Assembly (NCBI GenBank): GCA_903909435.1
Contig: CAIVVT010000092.1
Location: 1-50,475 of the forward strand
From: an uncultured Acidobacteriia bacterium
GTDB taxonomy: Bacteria > Acidobacteriota > Terriglobia > Bryobacterales > Bryobacteraceae
Direction of reading: 5' to 3'
Length of the DNA: 50,475 nucleotides
The notes beneath the pieces were generated by a model. That model did not search any database. It was not told the origin of the DNA and worked only from the letters and a program-made list of their open reading frames with translations. The first letter of the stretch is position 1. Every line of letters starts with the position of its first letter. Positions 1-8,621 of this stretch are shown in pieces. The translations under genes were made by a program, and so were the position numbers.

Positions 1-140
1 CTCCGGAACGTGTTCTTCGGATTGTGCTTCGCCAGTACCTTCGTGATCGCCGCCGTCAGCGTCGTCTTGCCGTGGTCAATGTGACCGATCGTGCCGATGT
101 TGACGTGCGGTTTGCTGCGATCAAATTTCTCTTTCGCCAT
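1..140 (-). CDS. tuf: Elongation factor Tu (N-terminal part; cut by window edge)
   Basis: The first 46 residues of EF-Tu are readable on the minus strand from an ATG at 140. The N-terminus [20 protein letters not shown] is followed by [16 protein letters not shown] P-loop residues (GHIDHGKTT), the G1 motif that binds GTP. The protein delivers aminoacyl-tRNA to the ribosome. The gene runs off the left edge, so the rest is not visible. tRNA-Thr and tRNA-Tyr genes lie just upstream on the same strand. This is the tRNA-tuf arrangement known from many bacteria, and it suggests one transcript. Confidence 0.97.
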   Translation of the reverse strand, partial: MAKEKFDRSKPHVNIGTIGHIDHGKTTLTAAITKVLAKHNPKNTFR

Positions 141-259
141 CGAAACGCTCCTCGCCTCCGTATCAACCCGAATCCAGACTCGTGCATTCAGCTAACGCTC
201 GTCCGCACATCCGGATCAGCCCAATCGGGCCGCTTGCAGGTTATAGCGGTTGGAATTTC

Positions 260-335
<76 letters not shown>

Positions 336-411
336 TTTCGTTTACTACTCTAGCGCATGGCGAGTGAGGAATTCGATCCTGTCCTCGCCTGATGAAACCG
401 GACCGGGGGAA

Positions 412-500
412 TGGTGGACAGGCTAGGATTTGAACCTAGGTAGGACGCAAGGCCCGACGGGTTTACAGCCCGTTGCTTTTGACCGCTCAGCCACCTGTCC
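412..500 (-). tRNA. tRNA-Tyr (GTA anticodon)
   Basis: This is a class II tRNA on the minus strand. The acceptor stem GGACAGG pairs with CCTGTCC, the anticodon loop CTGTAAA gives anticodon GTA, and a long variable arm follows, as expected for bacterial tRNA-Tyr. The T-arm contains GGTTCAAATCC. The discriminator is A and the CCA end is encoded at 412-414. It is the first gene of a Tyr-Thr-tuf series. Confidence 0.97.
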
Positions 501-535
501 ATACGAGCGCGTAGTGCCCGTTCGGCAACCATTAC

Positions 536-541
536 AGTATA
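536..541 (-). promoter_or_regulatory. Possible -10 element for the tRNA-Tyr/tRNA-Thr/tuf transcript
   Basis: On the minus strand TATACT sits 36 bp before the 5' end of tRNA-Tyr, a good match to a housekeeping -10 box at a distance that gives a short 5' leader. No convincing -35 hexamer is found at 16-18 bp; a TTGCTG lies at about 20 bp. The call rests on the -10 match and position only. Confidence 0.35.
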
Positions 542-614
542 TCTCAGCGGGAATGGCCGCGCAGCAAACGGAAACGGAGAGTTCTGTTTTATGCTCCTGG
601 CGATTGCAGTCTAC

Positions 615-1304
615 CTACCTGTTGGCTCTCATAATCGCGTCGGCCCAGCCTTCCAACGTCGTGCCGATCCAGGACACTGTGTTGGGTCCCTCGTAAGCCT
701 TGTATAGATAAACAAACAATAGCCGCTGCTTCACCCGAATTAGCCCGAATCCGCCTGCCATCGTGACGCCATGTTCAGCCTGCTTCATGGTTATCAGCAT
801 GCCAAGACCCAATGCATCCGGCTTTTCAAAGAGCGGCCCAAGCATCTCAGGATGGCCAATTTCGATCTTCCCAACATCGAGGGACTTCAGCCGCAGGTTC
901 ATTTCCTCCTGCAAGCCCCCAAGGCCTTCGGAGGCAAACTTGGAGGACTCAGGCTGAACGCTTTTCCGCACCTGTTCAAAGGCCTCTGGACTGCAGTCGG
1001 CGTATTCGGCGCGCCGTAGAACCTCGACCAATCCGTACGTCCCCAAACTCCCGCCAGCTTTGCCTTCGAGCAGTCTCGTCACCACAGAAGGGGCGGCATA
1101 GGCGCTGACAAGACGATTCTCCGACGGCGCGAGCAGTTCGAAAACAGTGGTTCTTGGCTTGTCCCCGACTTCCAAAATATCGCCCGGAGGAGCAGGCAAG
1201 GCGAGCACCACGCCTCCCACCTTGAACTGGGGGGACGGGTCGATTGCGCCAGCGGAAAAGGCGAAAAGGACGAAAATCGCCAAACCGGATCCAAATCTCT
1301 TCAT
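615..1304 (-). CDS. Secreted protein of unknown function
   Basis: This gene encodes 229 residues. I chose the ATG at 1304 because it opens directly on a signal peptide (MKRFGSGLAIFVLFAFSAGA), while an in-frame start further upstream would add a charged, unlikely extension. After cleavage the protein is soluble, with no transmembrane segment, and should be periplasmic or exported. I do not recognise the family and see no catalytic motif. It is divergent from purC, with about 100 bp between the two starts, and ends just upstream of the tRNA-Tyr promoter region. No operon partner is evident. Confidence 0.75.
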   Translation of the reverse strand: MKRFGSGLAIFVLFAFSAGAIDPSPQFKVGGVVLALPAPPGDILEVGDKPRTTVFELLAPSENRLVSAYAAPSVVTRLLEGKAGGSLGTYGLVEVLRRAEYADCSPEAFEQVRKSVQPESSKFASEGLGGLQEEMNLRLKSLDVGKIEIGHPEMLGPLFEKPDALGLGMLITMKQAEHGVTMAGGFGLIRVKQRLLFVYLYKAYEGPNTVSWIGTTLEGWADAIMRANR

Positions 1305-1404
1305 TGCTGATATCTTTGCACAATCGCACTGGGGTGCACCTATCGGGTAACTCCGCAGCTTGTCATCCTCGTCGGCGCGTGATATCCCTCTAAGTTCACT
1401 CCCC

Positions 1405-2298
1405 ATGCTTACCGTTCTTCAAACCTCTATCCCCGACCTTCCGCTCGTCGCTCGAGGCAAGGTCCGCGACGTGTACGCCGTCGGTGACGACAAGCTGCTG
1501 ATGATCGCCACCGATCGCATCTCAGCGTTCGATTGCGTTCTGGGCTCACCAATTCCTGGCAAGGGCGCAATCCTGACGAAGATTTCCTTGTTTTGGTTCG
1601 ATGTTCTGCGCGACCTGACCCCCAATCACCTCATTACCGCTAACGTGGACGAGTTCCCGACGGGGCTTCAGAAGTATAGGGACCAGCTCGAAGGCCGATC
1701 CATGCTGGTCCACCGCGCCAGGATGGTCGAGATCGAGTGCGTCGCTCGCGGCTACCTGGCCGGCTCGGGATGGAAGGAGTACAAGTCGGATCAGTCGGTC
1801 TGCGGGATCCCCCTCCCCAGCGGGCTGATGGACGGCAGCAGGCTCCCCGAACCTGTTTTCACTCCGGCGTTTAAGGCCCAAACAGGCCACGACGAGAACA
1901 TCACATTCGCGCGCACTTCAGAACTGATTGGTGCCGAGTTGGCTGAGCGTCTGCGCGATCTGACGCTGGCAATCTATTCCGCTGCTTCGGCTTACGCGCT
2001 GACCCGGGGGATTCTGCTCGCGGATACGAAGTTCGAGTTCGGGTTTCTTGGGGAGCAGTTGATTCTCGGGGACGAAGTGCTAACCCCTGACTCATCCCGG
2101 TTCTGGCCCGCTGACTCATATCGGCCAGGCGGCACCCAGCCGTCCTTCGACAAGCAGTTCGTCCGCGACTACCTCGAGACTCTAACCTGGGACAAACGTC
2201 CGCCTGCTCCGGAACTCCCTGACGAGATTGTGCGTAAGACTCAGCAGAAGTACCTTGATGCCTATACGCGCCTCACGGGCAGGAGTCTGACGTTGTGA
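1405..2298 (+). CDS. purC: Phosphoribosylaminoimidazole-succinocarboxamide synthase (SAICAR synthetase)
   Basis: This 297-residue enzyme catalyses ATP-dependent condensation of CAIR with aspartate to SAICAR in cytosolic purine biosynthesis. Recognisable motifs are the N-terminal GKVRDVYAVGDDKLLMIATD strand-loop, RARMVEIECVARGYLAGSGW in the substrate/ATP region, LADTKFEFG, and DEVLTPDSSRFWP near the C-terminus, all typical of PurC. The length fits the longer yeast-like PurC class. I start at ATG 1405 because homologues begin close to the LPLVARGKVRDVY block; an in-frame ATG at 1360 adds a serine-rich stretch with no family match. Its stop overlaps the GTG start of the next gene by 4 bp, so the two are translationally coupled. 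Confidence 0.95.
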   Translation: MLTVLQTSIPDLPLVARGKVRDVYAVGDDKLLMIATDRISAFDCVLGSPIPGKGAILTKISLFWFDVLRDLTPNHLITANVDEFPTGLQKYRDQLEGRSMLVHRARMVEIECVARGYLAGSGWKEYKSDQSVCGIPLPSGLMDGSRLPEPVFTPAFKAQTGHDENITFARTSELIGAELAERLRDLTLAIYSAASAYALTRGILLADTKFEFGFLGEQLILGDEVLTPDSSRFWPADSYRPGGTQPSFDKQFVRDYLETLTWDKRPPAPELPDEIVRKTQQKYLDAYTRLTGRSLTL

Positions 2299-2855
2299 AC
2301 TGGCTGGATTTCGTCTTCCTCATCTTCCTGGCGGTCTTCGCTTTCCAGGGCCTCGCTCAGGGCTTCTCCCGGCTTGCAGTAGGGCTCGTGGCTACAATCG
2401 CCGGGTTGGTGATCGCGTCGTGGTGCTACGACCTGCCGGCTTCCCTGCTCCTGCCCTACGTCAGCTCGAAGTCCATCGCCAACGTCTTGGGGTTCGTGCT
2501 GATCTTCATCCTGATCCAGATTCTGGGCGGCCTTGCGGGGCTCTTGCTGGCAAGGCTGTTCAAATGGACTGGCTTGGGCTGGCTCGACCGGCTGCTCGGG
2601 TTTGCGTTCGGCGCATTGAAGGCGGTGGTCGTTGGAATCGTATTGGTTCTGATCCTCACGGCATTCCCGATCAAGCCGGTACCGGATTCCGTGGCTCGCT
2701 CCCAGGTCGCCCCATACCTTATCGACGCTGCGCACGCGCTGACCTATCTTGCGCCGCGCGAGTTGCGCCGGAGTTTCCGGGAGACGTACGATCGAATCCG
2801 CGAATTGTGGCGTAAGGAAGTCTCCGGCCATGAACAGCACACGGAGAAGTTCTAG
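2295..2855 (+). CDS. CvpA-family inner-membrane protein
   Basis: This is a 186-residue membrane protein starting at a GTG inside the stop region of purC (GTGA overlap). It has four hydrophobic segments (about residues 3-20, 26-45, 62-88 and 100-122) and the CvpA pattern: an N-terminal NWLDFVFL start, GFSRLA after the first helix, a GLGWLDRLLGFAFGALKAVVVG loop-helix, and a C-terminal amphipathic cytosolic tail. CvpA proteins are linked to colicin V production, envelope stress and peptidoglycan-related functions; the mechanism is not settled. Overlap with purC fits the known pairing of cvpA with purine genes. Confidence 0.85.
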   Translation: MNWLDFVFLIFLAVFAFQGLAQGFSRLAVGLVATIAGLVIASWCYDLPASLLLPYVSSKSIANVLGFVLIFILIQILGGLAGLLLARLFKWTGLGWLDRLLGFAFGALKAVVVGIVLVLILTAFPIKPVPDSVARSQVAPYLIDAAHALTYLAPRELRRSFRETYDRIRELWRKEVSGHEQHTEKF

Positions 2856-2950
2856 GGGGGGGCCGGCCTAAATCTGGAATCAGGCGCGCGATCCTAGGGG
2901 CGGCACGACAGAGCGACTCGGCCAGGAACTCCCTTTGGGGGCAGTCCTTG

Positions 2951-2987
2951 CAACAAAAGCGGCCCATGACTTCCGCCAAGGGCCGCT
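2951..2987 (-). terminator. Rho-independent terminator downstream of the FecR-like gene
   Basis: An 8-bp perfect stem (AGCGGCCC / GGGCCGCT at 2980-2987 and 2958-2965) with a 14-nt loop is followed on the minus strand by TTTTGTTG. The U-rich tract is on the minus side, so it best ends transcription of the gene at 3077-3556. On the plus strand a short CTT follows, so weak bidirectional use after the CvpA gene is possible. Confidence 0.65.
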
Positions 2988-3076
2988 CTTAATCCATGAG
3001 ATTTCAAGTTCAATGAATCGCCAACGACTGAGTGCGCCAGATTCCTGAGTTGTTCAGTTCAGCGCACGCGTAACAC

Positions 3077-3556
3077 CTAGTGGGGGCTGATAGAACCCTG
3101 ATCAAACGCGCCGCCGGCAGCCAAGCCGCCGACGACTCCCGCAGCCACGATGCCGACGACGATTAACACTGTGGTGCCAGTGCCAAAGGAGTTTGCGTCC
3201 GAAGCGTACTCGCCCGATTGACCCACGCTGATTGAACCGTGTTTCTCCGTCGCAATATAGCGGGTCTTAGCAACCTGCACGCTCAAGGACTTCTTCGAGT
3301 GCAGATCCCAGGTTACCGAGCCCATATTCACGCGGATCGTCGGCTGATATCCATTGGTGACGCTCACAGCGGCGTTCTTCGAAAGTGTTACTGTAGTGCC
3401 ATCGAGAAATTTAATAGTAGCGGGTCCCTTGACAAGTTCCCCTGAAATGAGTTCGCGACCGCTAACGGCTGCCCACACCTTGTCGTCGGCCACCAGTCCC
3501 AATGCCAGCAGTCCGACGAGTGCCAACAGAATCATTGCTCGTTTCAATTTGTTCAT
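3077..3556 (-). CDS. FecR-like secreted protein with glycine-rich hydrophobic C-terminal tail (module A)
   Basis: This gene encodes 159 residues. An N-terminal signal sequence (about 1-24) precedes a small beta-rich region (about 30-115) with the spacing of FecR-type domains (KFLDGTTVTLSKNAAVSV, then IRVNMGSVTWDL). Last comes a hydrophobic, glycine/alanine-rich segment (about 128-150, VGGLAAGGAF) and a short polar end. The tail closely resembles that of the FecR-like protein at 19595-20437. The ATG at 3556 directly abuts a GGAGG, leaving no spacer; a TTG at 3547 lies 9 bp from it and may be the real start. The gene follows an O-antigen-ligase-like gene on the same strand. Function is unknown; a cell-surface or glycan-linked role is inference. 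Confidence 0.7.
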   Translation of the reverse strand: MNKLKRAMILLALVGLLALGLVADDKVWAAVSGRELISGELVKGPATIKFLDGTTVTLSKNAAVSVTNGYQPTIRVNMGSVTWDLHSKKSLSVQVAKTRYIATEKHGSISVGQSGEYASDANSFGTGTTVLIVVGIVAAGVVGGLAAGGAFDQGSISPH

Positions 3557-3583
3557 CCTCCGAAGATAGAACCAGACACTTAA

Positions 3584-3613
3584 ACTGTAGCCGAATTCGC
3601 ACGCTTAATACAA
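3584..3613 (-). promoter_or_regulatory. Candidate sigma70-type promoter for the FecR-like gene
   Basis: On the minus strand TTGTAT and TACAGT are separated by 18 bp, and the putative start of transcription falls about 20 bp before the GGAGG at the gene start. The fit is moderate, and the gene may also be transcribed from the ligase gene upstream. Confidence 0.35.
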
Positions 3614-3710
3614 GCGCAAAACCACTCCAAATCTGAGTCATACGAATGACTTACGGGGATTGCCGAGAAGAGCAACCGGGCCTTTTTCTGCTGCTTACCC
3701 CTGGAATACT

Positions 3711-3726
3711 TTGCAATCTATTGCAA
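3711..3726. repeat. Perfect inverted repeat in the 351-bp gap between the FecR-like and ligase genes
   Basis: The sequence ttgcaatctattgcaa is two 7-bp arms with a 2-bp centre, the layout of a dimeric-regulator operator. It lies about 155 bp upstream of the FecR-like start (3556) in a stretch (3557-3907) with no convincing gene. A second, shorter inverted repeat (gtcat/atgac arms, 3638-3651) lies closer to the promoter. No regulator can be assigned. Confidence 0.35.
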
Positions 3727-3907
3727 ACAATCCTGTTTTGTGGTCAGCCACTGCGGCCTAGCGTGACATCCAGTCGAGCTAATCTGTGGTTCCTTGTTCA
3801 GAATAAGCAGTTTTAATGCAGGTTAGAGATGTTCTTGATGCCCCAAAGGGCTGGCCGACTTGTTACCCGCAATCCATGCCAGCGGTTCCCGGTTCCTAGT
3901 CTCCTAT

Positions 3908-5308
3908 TCAGTCGCTGTCCAGCCCCGGACTGACCGCCGCTCCGCAAATCCAGGCGAGCGCCATTGCGTTCGCAGGAATGTACAAATTGAAATCCGCACC
4001 GCTGTGAATAAGCAACGCCACCAGTGCCCCGGTCAATCCGACTGAAAGCTCCCATCCGCCTCGCTCCTTGTGGAAAAGCGCGACCCGGAGTGCCCGCCCT
4101 AGGATTCTGCAGACGAGGACCAATCCGATCACAAGTCCCATCGCGCCTAGCTCGATTAGTATCTGAAGGTAATCGTTATGGGCAAAATCCACTCTGAACA
4201 TCGGCGCGACTCGCTTAAACCGCATGAAACCGCTCTCGAACGTTCCAAGTCCGCATCCCACAATCGGGTAGGCTTTGATCATTGGGATCGATTCACGCCA
4301 GATTCCCAGGCGGGCATCGCCGATCTCGGCTCCATTGCCAGCCAATAGACCATATCTTTCAATCAGTTCCTTCGGCGGCACAAGGACAAATAGCATGCCG
4401 ACAACGGCGAAAACCGCAACTCCCGCAATAAGTCGGCGACCGAGGGGAGCAGGCCGGTACATGCGCGCCTCAACCGCGGTGACCGAGATGACTCCCATTG
4501 CGGCCAGCGAACACAGCGCTCCAAGGAATGCCATACGCGACTGGGAGGCCGACAAGGCCGCCAGCATCAGAGCGCAGCAACCCAGCAAAGCGCTAGCCTT
4601 GATGGCCGGAGTAGCGGGCCGGCGATGCGGGACGAATCCCGCGCGGTAGATCGAGACTCCAGCGGCGAGTGCCAGAGGCAGGGCCATTTCGAGCAACGCT
4701 GCGTAGTGGTTCTTATTCACATAAGTGCCGTTCGCCGCAAATGGAGCGTCAAATGGGCTCAGCAGGTACGTCTGGGCAACGCCAAGGAACGCTTCGGCCA
4801 CACCAAAAACGATCAGAGGAGCGACCACGGCCCAAGCCCTGCGTTTCCAGCGCCAGCATAACTCACGTGCCAGCAAGAAGGTCAGGACAGCCCCCCCCAA
4901 CTCCAGCAGTCGGCTGAGTGTCTCTGCCGGAGCGATGGAGAGCGAGGTCCAACCAGTTACGCCCGCAGCCAGTGACAACTCGGCACGCATTGGACTCAGC
5001 AGAGCGACCAGTCCTGCGGGGAGAGGCGCTAGCTGAAAAGCGACCCAGGCAAGCAACGCCGTCGCCGGCCATGTTGTCCAACGGTCTACGGGGGCGCGTT
5101 CACGTGAACGCGTGTTGGCCCAGTAGAGAATCCCAGCTATGGCGACCGCTAGAATCGACCAATTCCACTGGTGCGGCAAAGTGCCGCCCTTCAAGATCAA
5201 CCCGGCGCCAAGCGCACCCGTGAGGAGGAACAGCGTTATCCAAAGCACTCTGCCAACATAGTCGAAAATCGAGCGCGCCGTCTGCAATCGGTTGATGCGA
5301 ACCTGCAC
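3908..5308 (-). CDS. O-antigen ligase / Wzy-type polymerase-like membrane protein (module A)
   Basis: This 466-residue protein has about eleven to twelve hydrophobic segments and one larger periplasmic loop (about residues 310-380). Wzy_C-type landmarks are NGTYVNKNHYAALLEMALPL near residue 195, then RLGIWRESIPMIKAYPIVGCG followed by FAHNDYLQILIELGAMG, the typical pattern around the catalytic periplasmic loop. Such proteins join lipid-linked glycans to lipid A, to another glycan (polymerase) or to protein. The start is GTG; no better in-frame start is seen. The neighbours are a NusG paralogue 108 bp upstream and a FecR-like gene downstream, but no glycosyltransferase, Wzx or Wza is present, so the acceptor cannot be inferred from an operon. 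It is a distant paralogue of the protein at 18379-19557. Confidence 0.85.
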   Translation of the reverse strand: MQVRINRLQTARSIFDYVGRVLWITLFLLTGALGAGLILKGGTLPHQWNWSILAVAIAGILYWANTRSRERAPVDRWTTWPATALLAWVAFQLAPLPAGLVALLSPMRAELSLAAGVTGWTSLSIAPAETLSRLLELGGAVLTFLLARELCWRWKRRAWAVVAPLIVFGVAEAFLGVAQTYLLSPFDAPFAANGTYVNKNHYAALLEMALPLALAAGVSIYRAGFVPHRRPATPAIKASALLGCCALMLAALSASQSRMAFLGALCSLAAMGVISVTAVEARMYRPAPLGRRLIAGVAVFAVVGMLFVLVPPKELIERYGLLAGNGAEIGDARLGIWRESIPMIKAYPIVGCGLGTFESGFMRFKRVAPMFRVDFAHNDYLQILIELGAMGLVIGLVLVCRILGRALRVALFHKERGGWELSVGLTGALVALLIHSGADFNLYIPANAMALAWICGAAVSPGLDSD

Positions 5309-5416
5309 CCTGTTTATTGTTAATGGCCAAATGGGGAGATTGCTGGACTACTTTGCAGAGCTATTCACTGCGTATCAGCGATCAACTACTCGGTCGCGTC
5401 TCTCAGCCAGGAGTGC

Positions 5417-5908
5417 CTAACCAATCACTTCCACGGTTTCCGGATCTACCTCGAGCGAGACGCTGCGCTGGAGCAAGTGAACCGAGAGGACCAGGCGGAA
5501 ACTGTTCTTTATGCGCTCCAAGCGCCCTTCCAACCCCTGCATTGCGCCTCTTCGAATTCGTACCTGTACGCCCACCTTGAGGTAAGCGCAAGGTACAGCG
5601 GGCGTGGCGCCGGAAGTCGCTCTGCGGATAGCATCGATCTCGCAATCCGGTACAGGAATCGGTTCCGACCCATAACTGAGCACCTTGAGCACGCCGGGTG
5701 TACTCAAAGCCGACGCCAAAGAAGTTCGCGCAAGGCGACAGAAGACGTAGCCGCCGAAAAGTGGCAACTCAACCACAGTGACGCGGTCACTCCATTTGCG
5801 CCGTGATTTGTAAAGCGGAAGAAACTCCTCTTGGCCTTGGATCCGCAGGTAGTTGGAAACAGCTTTCTCATGGCGTGCCCTGGTCTGAAGGGCATACCAT
5901 GCACGCAT
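5417..5908 (-). CDS. NusG-paralogue transcription antiterminator (UpxY/RfaH-like, module A)
   Basis: This 163-residue protein has a NusG N-terminal domain (WYALQTRARHEKAVSNYL, then EFLPLYKSRRKWSDR, ELPLFGGYVFCRL) and a C-terminal KOW domain (LKVGVQVRIRRGAMQGLEGRL). This is the arrangement of specialised NusG paralogues that keep RNA polymerase processive through long surface-glycan operons. I use the ATG at 5908 because MRAWYALQ matches family starts; an in-frame ATG 30 bp upstream is possible. It is read in the same direction as the ligase-like and FecR-like genes downstream, so these are its likely targets. It shares the WSDRV..L.LPLF.GY core with the paralogue at 24005-24544. Confidence 0.88.
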   Translation of the reverse strand: MRAWYALQTRARHEKAVSNYLRIQGQEEFLPLYKSRRKWSDRVTVVELPLFGGYVFCRLARTSLASALSTPGVLKVLSYGSEPIPVPDCEIDAIRRATSGATPAVPCAYLKVGVQVRIRRGAMQGLEGRLERIKNSFRLVLSVHLLQRSVSLEVDPETVEVIG

Positions 5909-6263
5909 GTGCTCTGTAGGCAGAACCTGGGCTGTCAAGACAGGGCGCTCCTCTTACGAGCTGGGCACATTTAGAAATGACCACGATTACTGAAGTGGTC
6001 TGGAACCATCGCGCGGTCAAGGCTATTCCTCTTCCACTCCCTGATTTCCGCTGCCCATGAACGACGTCCGGGACGGTCAGGCTAGTATCGCGCTGGCACT
6101 ATTCTCTATTTGGTTAGGGCATTTCGACCCCGCTCCTGATATACAAAAGAGCAGGGCCACTAGTGATTAATTTACGTCTCGCGCATGGCATCTGTCAAAC
6201 ATCGGAACGGGTTTGGCGCGGCTTTATGCAGCGTGTGGCAGGCCCCCAGGAGAGGTATTGGGT
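5909..6263. other. Divergent intergenic region between the NusG paralogue and the TPR protein
   Basis: These 355 bp separate two divergent genes of module A, so promoters for both should lie here. I see an inverted repeat with gaccac (5979-5984) and gtggtc (5995-6000) arms close to the NusG-paralogue start, and an AT-rich stretch at about 6100-6180 ahead of the TPR gene. I could not assign a convincing -35/-10 pair, and no open reading frame here looks coding. Confidence 0.4.
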
Positions 6264-7418
6264 ATGAAACTCGTTGCTACCTGTATTTTATTGATTACAG
6301 TAGCTTTTTCCATTACTCTCGACTTCGCCAAGCCGACTCCGGAGTCGCGGATCTGTGATTTCGGCCTCTGCCGTAGCGACCAACTGCCAACCAAGGCGTC
6401 ATACAACCCAAAGACGACCAGCATTCGGGAAATGACTCTGGCACTGAAGCGGGATCCCGCCAATGCGCTCATCTGGGCGCAGTGCGGGGAAATTCTAGAC
6501 AATCACGGCGACGAAACCCGCGCCGATGCGTATTTCCGCAAAGCCGTTGAACTGGGGCCCAACGTCACCCCCGTCTTGATGGATGCGGTAAACCATGATC
6601 TGGTGGTCAACCAGATGGAAGAGGCGTTCAGGAACGGGAGTCGTATTCTGAGCCTTACTCCGGATTTCGACAGCGTGCTATTTGGTTTGTACGACGCGCT
6701 GGGACCGGAAGTGTCCGCCTTACTTGGCACGGCTATCCCCACGGAACGTCGGGCTGCCAACTCATGGATGAGGTGGCTCCTCAACCACGGTTCGGAAACT
6801 GAACTGTTGGATTCCTGGAATTGGGTGGCCAGGAATAAGTTTGCCGATGATGATCTTGCGGGAAAATTGACTTGGCAACTTTGGATGCGTGGTTCCACGC
6901 GCGAAGCTGCCGGGATCTGGGCCGATTGGATGGGCGCCGATCGTGGCGACTACCTGAACCCCGAGTTAATCGCTAATCGCCATTTCGCAAAGGACTTTCA
7001 AAATAGCCCGTTCGATTGGAAACTCGAGCAGGTCCCGAGTGTTCAGGCCACTCGTAACGATGGGATCGAGTTCGTCTTCTCCGGCACTGAGAACGTCAGC
7101 TTTGCCCACCTGTCGCAGTTCCCACCTGTGGCTCCTGGCAGGTATCGATTCTCAGCCGTGGTCGAAAGCAATGGTATCACCACGAAACAATGCCCCAAAT
7201 TCCACATCTACAACGCGCAGGAGCCAGCCGGTCGAGTGGACGCGGCAACGCCCGAAGTCTGCGGGACGACGCCTCGGCACACGATTGCTGCCGCCTTCAC
7301 TGTTCCGCCAGGAGTCAACACAGTCGCAGTGCGACTGGAGCGGCAGCGCTCTGACCGAATCGATAACAGAATTGAGGGTAGCTTCAAGGTCCACGAAGTG
7401 TCCTTGCGCCGGCAGTAA
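6264..7418 (+). CDS. Secreted/anchored tetratricopeptide protein with C-terminal beta domain (module A)
   Basis: This gene encodes 384 residues. The ATG at 6264 has an AGGAGAGG ribosome site 8 bp upstream and opens on a hydrophobic N-terminal helix (about 2-20; signal peptide or anchor). Residues about 55-240 are helical with TPR-like pairs (DPANALIWAQCGEILDNHGD, ADAYFRKAVELGPN). The last 130 residues are beta-rich (FDWKLEQVPSV, then FSGTENVSFAHLSQFPPVAPG, ending FKVHEVSLRRQ) and look like a carbohydrate-binding-type jelly roll. The same layout and C-terminal motifs recur in the protein at 21689-22924. No enzyme motif is seen. Binding of a surface glycan or envelope scaffolding is inference. 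Confidence 0.7.
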   Translation: MKLVATCILLITVAFSITLDFAKPTPESRICDFGLCRSDQLPTKASYNPKTTSIREMTLALKRDPANALIWAQCGEILDNHGDETRADAYFRKAVELGPNVTPVLMDAVNHDLVVNQMEEAFRNGSRILSLTPDFDSVLFGLYDALGPEVSALLGTAIPTERRAANSWMRWLLNHGSETELLDSWNWVARNKFADDDLAGKLTWQLWMRGSTREAAGIWADWMGADRGDYLNPELIANRHFAKDFQNSPFDWKLEQVPSVQATRNDGIEFVFSGTENVSFAHLSQFPPVAPGRYRFSAVVESNGITTKQCPKFHIYNAQEPAGRVDAATPEVCGTTPRHTIAAAFTVPPGVNTVAVRLERQRSDRIDNRIEGSFKVHEVSLRRQ

Positions 7419-7487
7419 CGGCGTGCCGGCGAATGCTACTGCTGTGAGTGCCCGGAGAACCACGGATTCGGTAAGCGGAACCCAGCG

Positions 7488-8621
7488 CTACTGATTTACG
7501 TGCACGACTTTGGCCGGCGGAAATCCATTAAACCAGGTGGAAGATGCGTTGCTGTACGCGCCGATGTCCTCGGTGTACACCAAGTCATCGATTTCGAGTT
7601 TGGGCAGTTCAGCGGATTGAGTGACAGTGTCCATCCCATCGCAAGTCTGTCCGAAGACCGTGCAGATCTCTGTCCCTCCTCGCTTGAACGCGTTCACGCT
7701 GTACTGGCAGTGGTCGAATAGTATCCCCGAGTAGGTGTGGTATACGCCGTCGTTGATGTAATAGCAGCGCTTGCCGTCCCGTACTGCTTTGCCGATGATG
7801 CGGGCGACCACCGTCGCCGCTGTCGCGACCAGGAAACGTCCCGGCTCGGCCAAAATCTCTATGTCTGGTGCGAAATGCCGGTCGATCTCGGCGTTGATCT
7901 TGCTCGCGAGCTGCGGGAAGATGTCCACCTGTGTCTCGTAGGGCACGGGAAAGCCGCCCCCTATATCGAGGATCTTCAACTCATGGCCGTGCCCGCGCGC
8001 CTCATCCATCACAGCCGCCGCGATATTTAGGGCCTGCACGTAATTGTCGGCGTTTATGCATTGGCTACCGACGTGGAAACTCAGCCCTTCCACCACTAGC
8101 CCCATCCGGAAAGCCTCTTGAATCAGGTGCGATGCTTCACCTGGTTCGCAGCCGAACTTCGAACTCAGTTCTACCATGGAGCCCGTGTTGGGGACCCGCA
8201 GCCTCAGAGCCAACCCCGCATGCGGCGCGTAGCGCTTGATCTTCTTCAACTCCTCGGGGTTGTCGTAGGTGATCAGCGGTTTGTACTTGTCGAGCGCAAG
8301 GAGCGTCTCCTGGGGTTTGATCGGGTTGGCGTAGATGATCTTGTCCCAGACATAGTCCTGCCGCAGTTTGGCGGGCTCGTGCTTGATGTTCTCGTAGACC
8401 TGCAGAAACTCGGGAAATGAAGCAACATCGAAACTCGCGCCGGCCTCGTGCAGGGTTCGAATGATCTCGGGCGCTGGATTGGCTTTCACGGCGTAGTAAG
8501 CCTGAACTTTGGGCAGATGCTTGCGAAAGCCGGCGTAGTTAGCGCGGATTACGTCGTGATCGATCACCACGACCGGTGTGCCGTGTTCGTGGGCAATCTC
8601 AAGGAGCGCTTTTTTAGTCAT
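7488..8621 (-). CDS. PLP-dependent ornithine/lysine decarboxylase (fold type III)
   Basis: This 377-residue enzyme has an alanine-racemase-like barrel and a C-terminal beta domain. Visible residues are the PLP lysine in YYAVKANP (K46), HVGSQ (H183), the phosphate-binding GGGFP (221-225), EPGR (259-262), and the active-site CDGMDTV (C327-D328) expected in ornithine-decarboxylase-type enzymes. It should decarboxylate ornithine, perhaps also lysine, to putrescine or cadaverine in the cytosol. Arginine and diaminopimelate decarboxylases are less likely because of length and the CDGMD motif. I start at ATG 8621, where MTKKALLEIA matches family N-termini; a start 27 bp upstream is possible. It is convergent with the TPR gene and stands alone. 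Confidence 0.88.
   Translation of the reverse strand: MTKKALLEIAHEHGTPVVVIDHDVIRANYAGFRKHLPKVQAYYAVKANPAPEIIRTLHEAGASFDVASFPEFLQVYENIKHEPAKLRQDYVWDKIIYANPIKPQETLLALDKYKPLITYDNPEELKKIKRYAPHAGLALRLRVPNTGSMVELSSKFGCEPGEASHLIQEAFRMGLVVEGLSFHVGSQCINADNYVQALNIAAAVMDEARGHGHELKILDIGGGFPVPYETQVDIFPQLASKINAEIDRHFAPDIEILAEPGRFLVATAATVVARIIGKAVRDGKRCYYINDGVYHTYSGILFDHCQYSVNAFKRGGTEICTVFGQTCDGMDTVTQSAELPKLEIDDLVYTEDIGAYSNASSTWFNGFPPAKVVHVNQ

Noticed and set aside
5909..6263. Search for an RfaH-type ops element in the module A and module B gaps
   Set aside because: No GGCGGTAG-like sequence was found by eye; other NusG paralogues do not need that exact element, so its absence says little.
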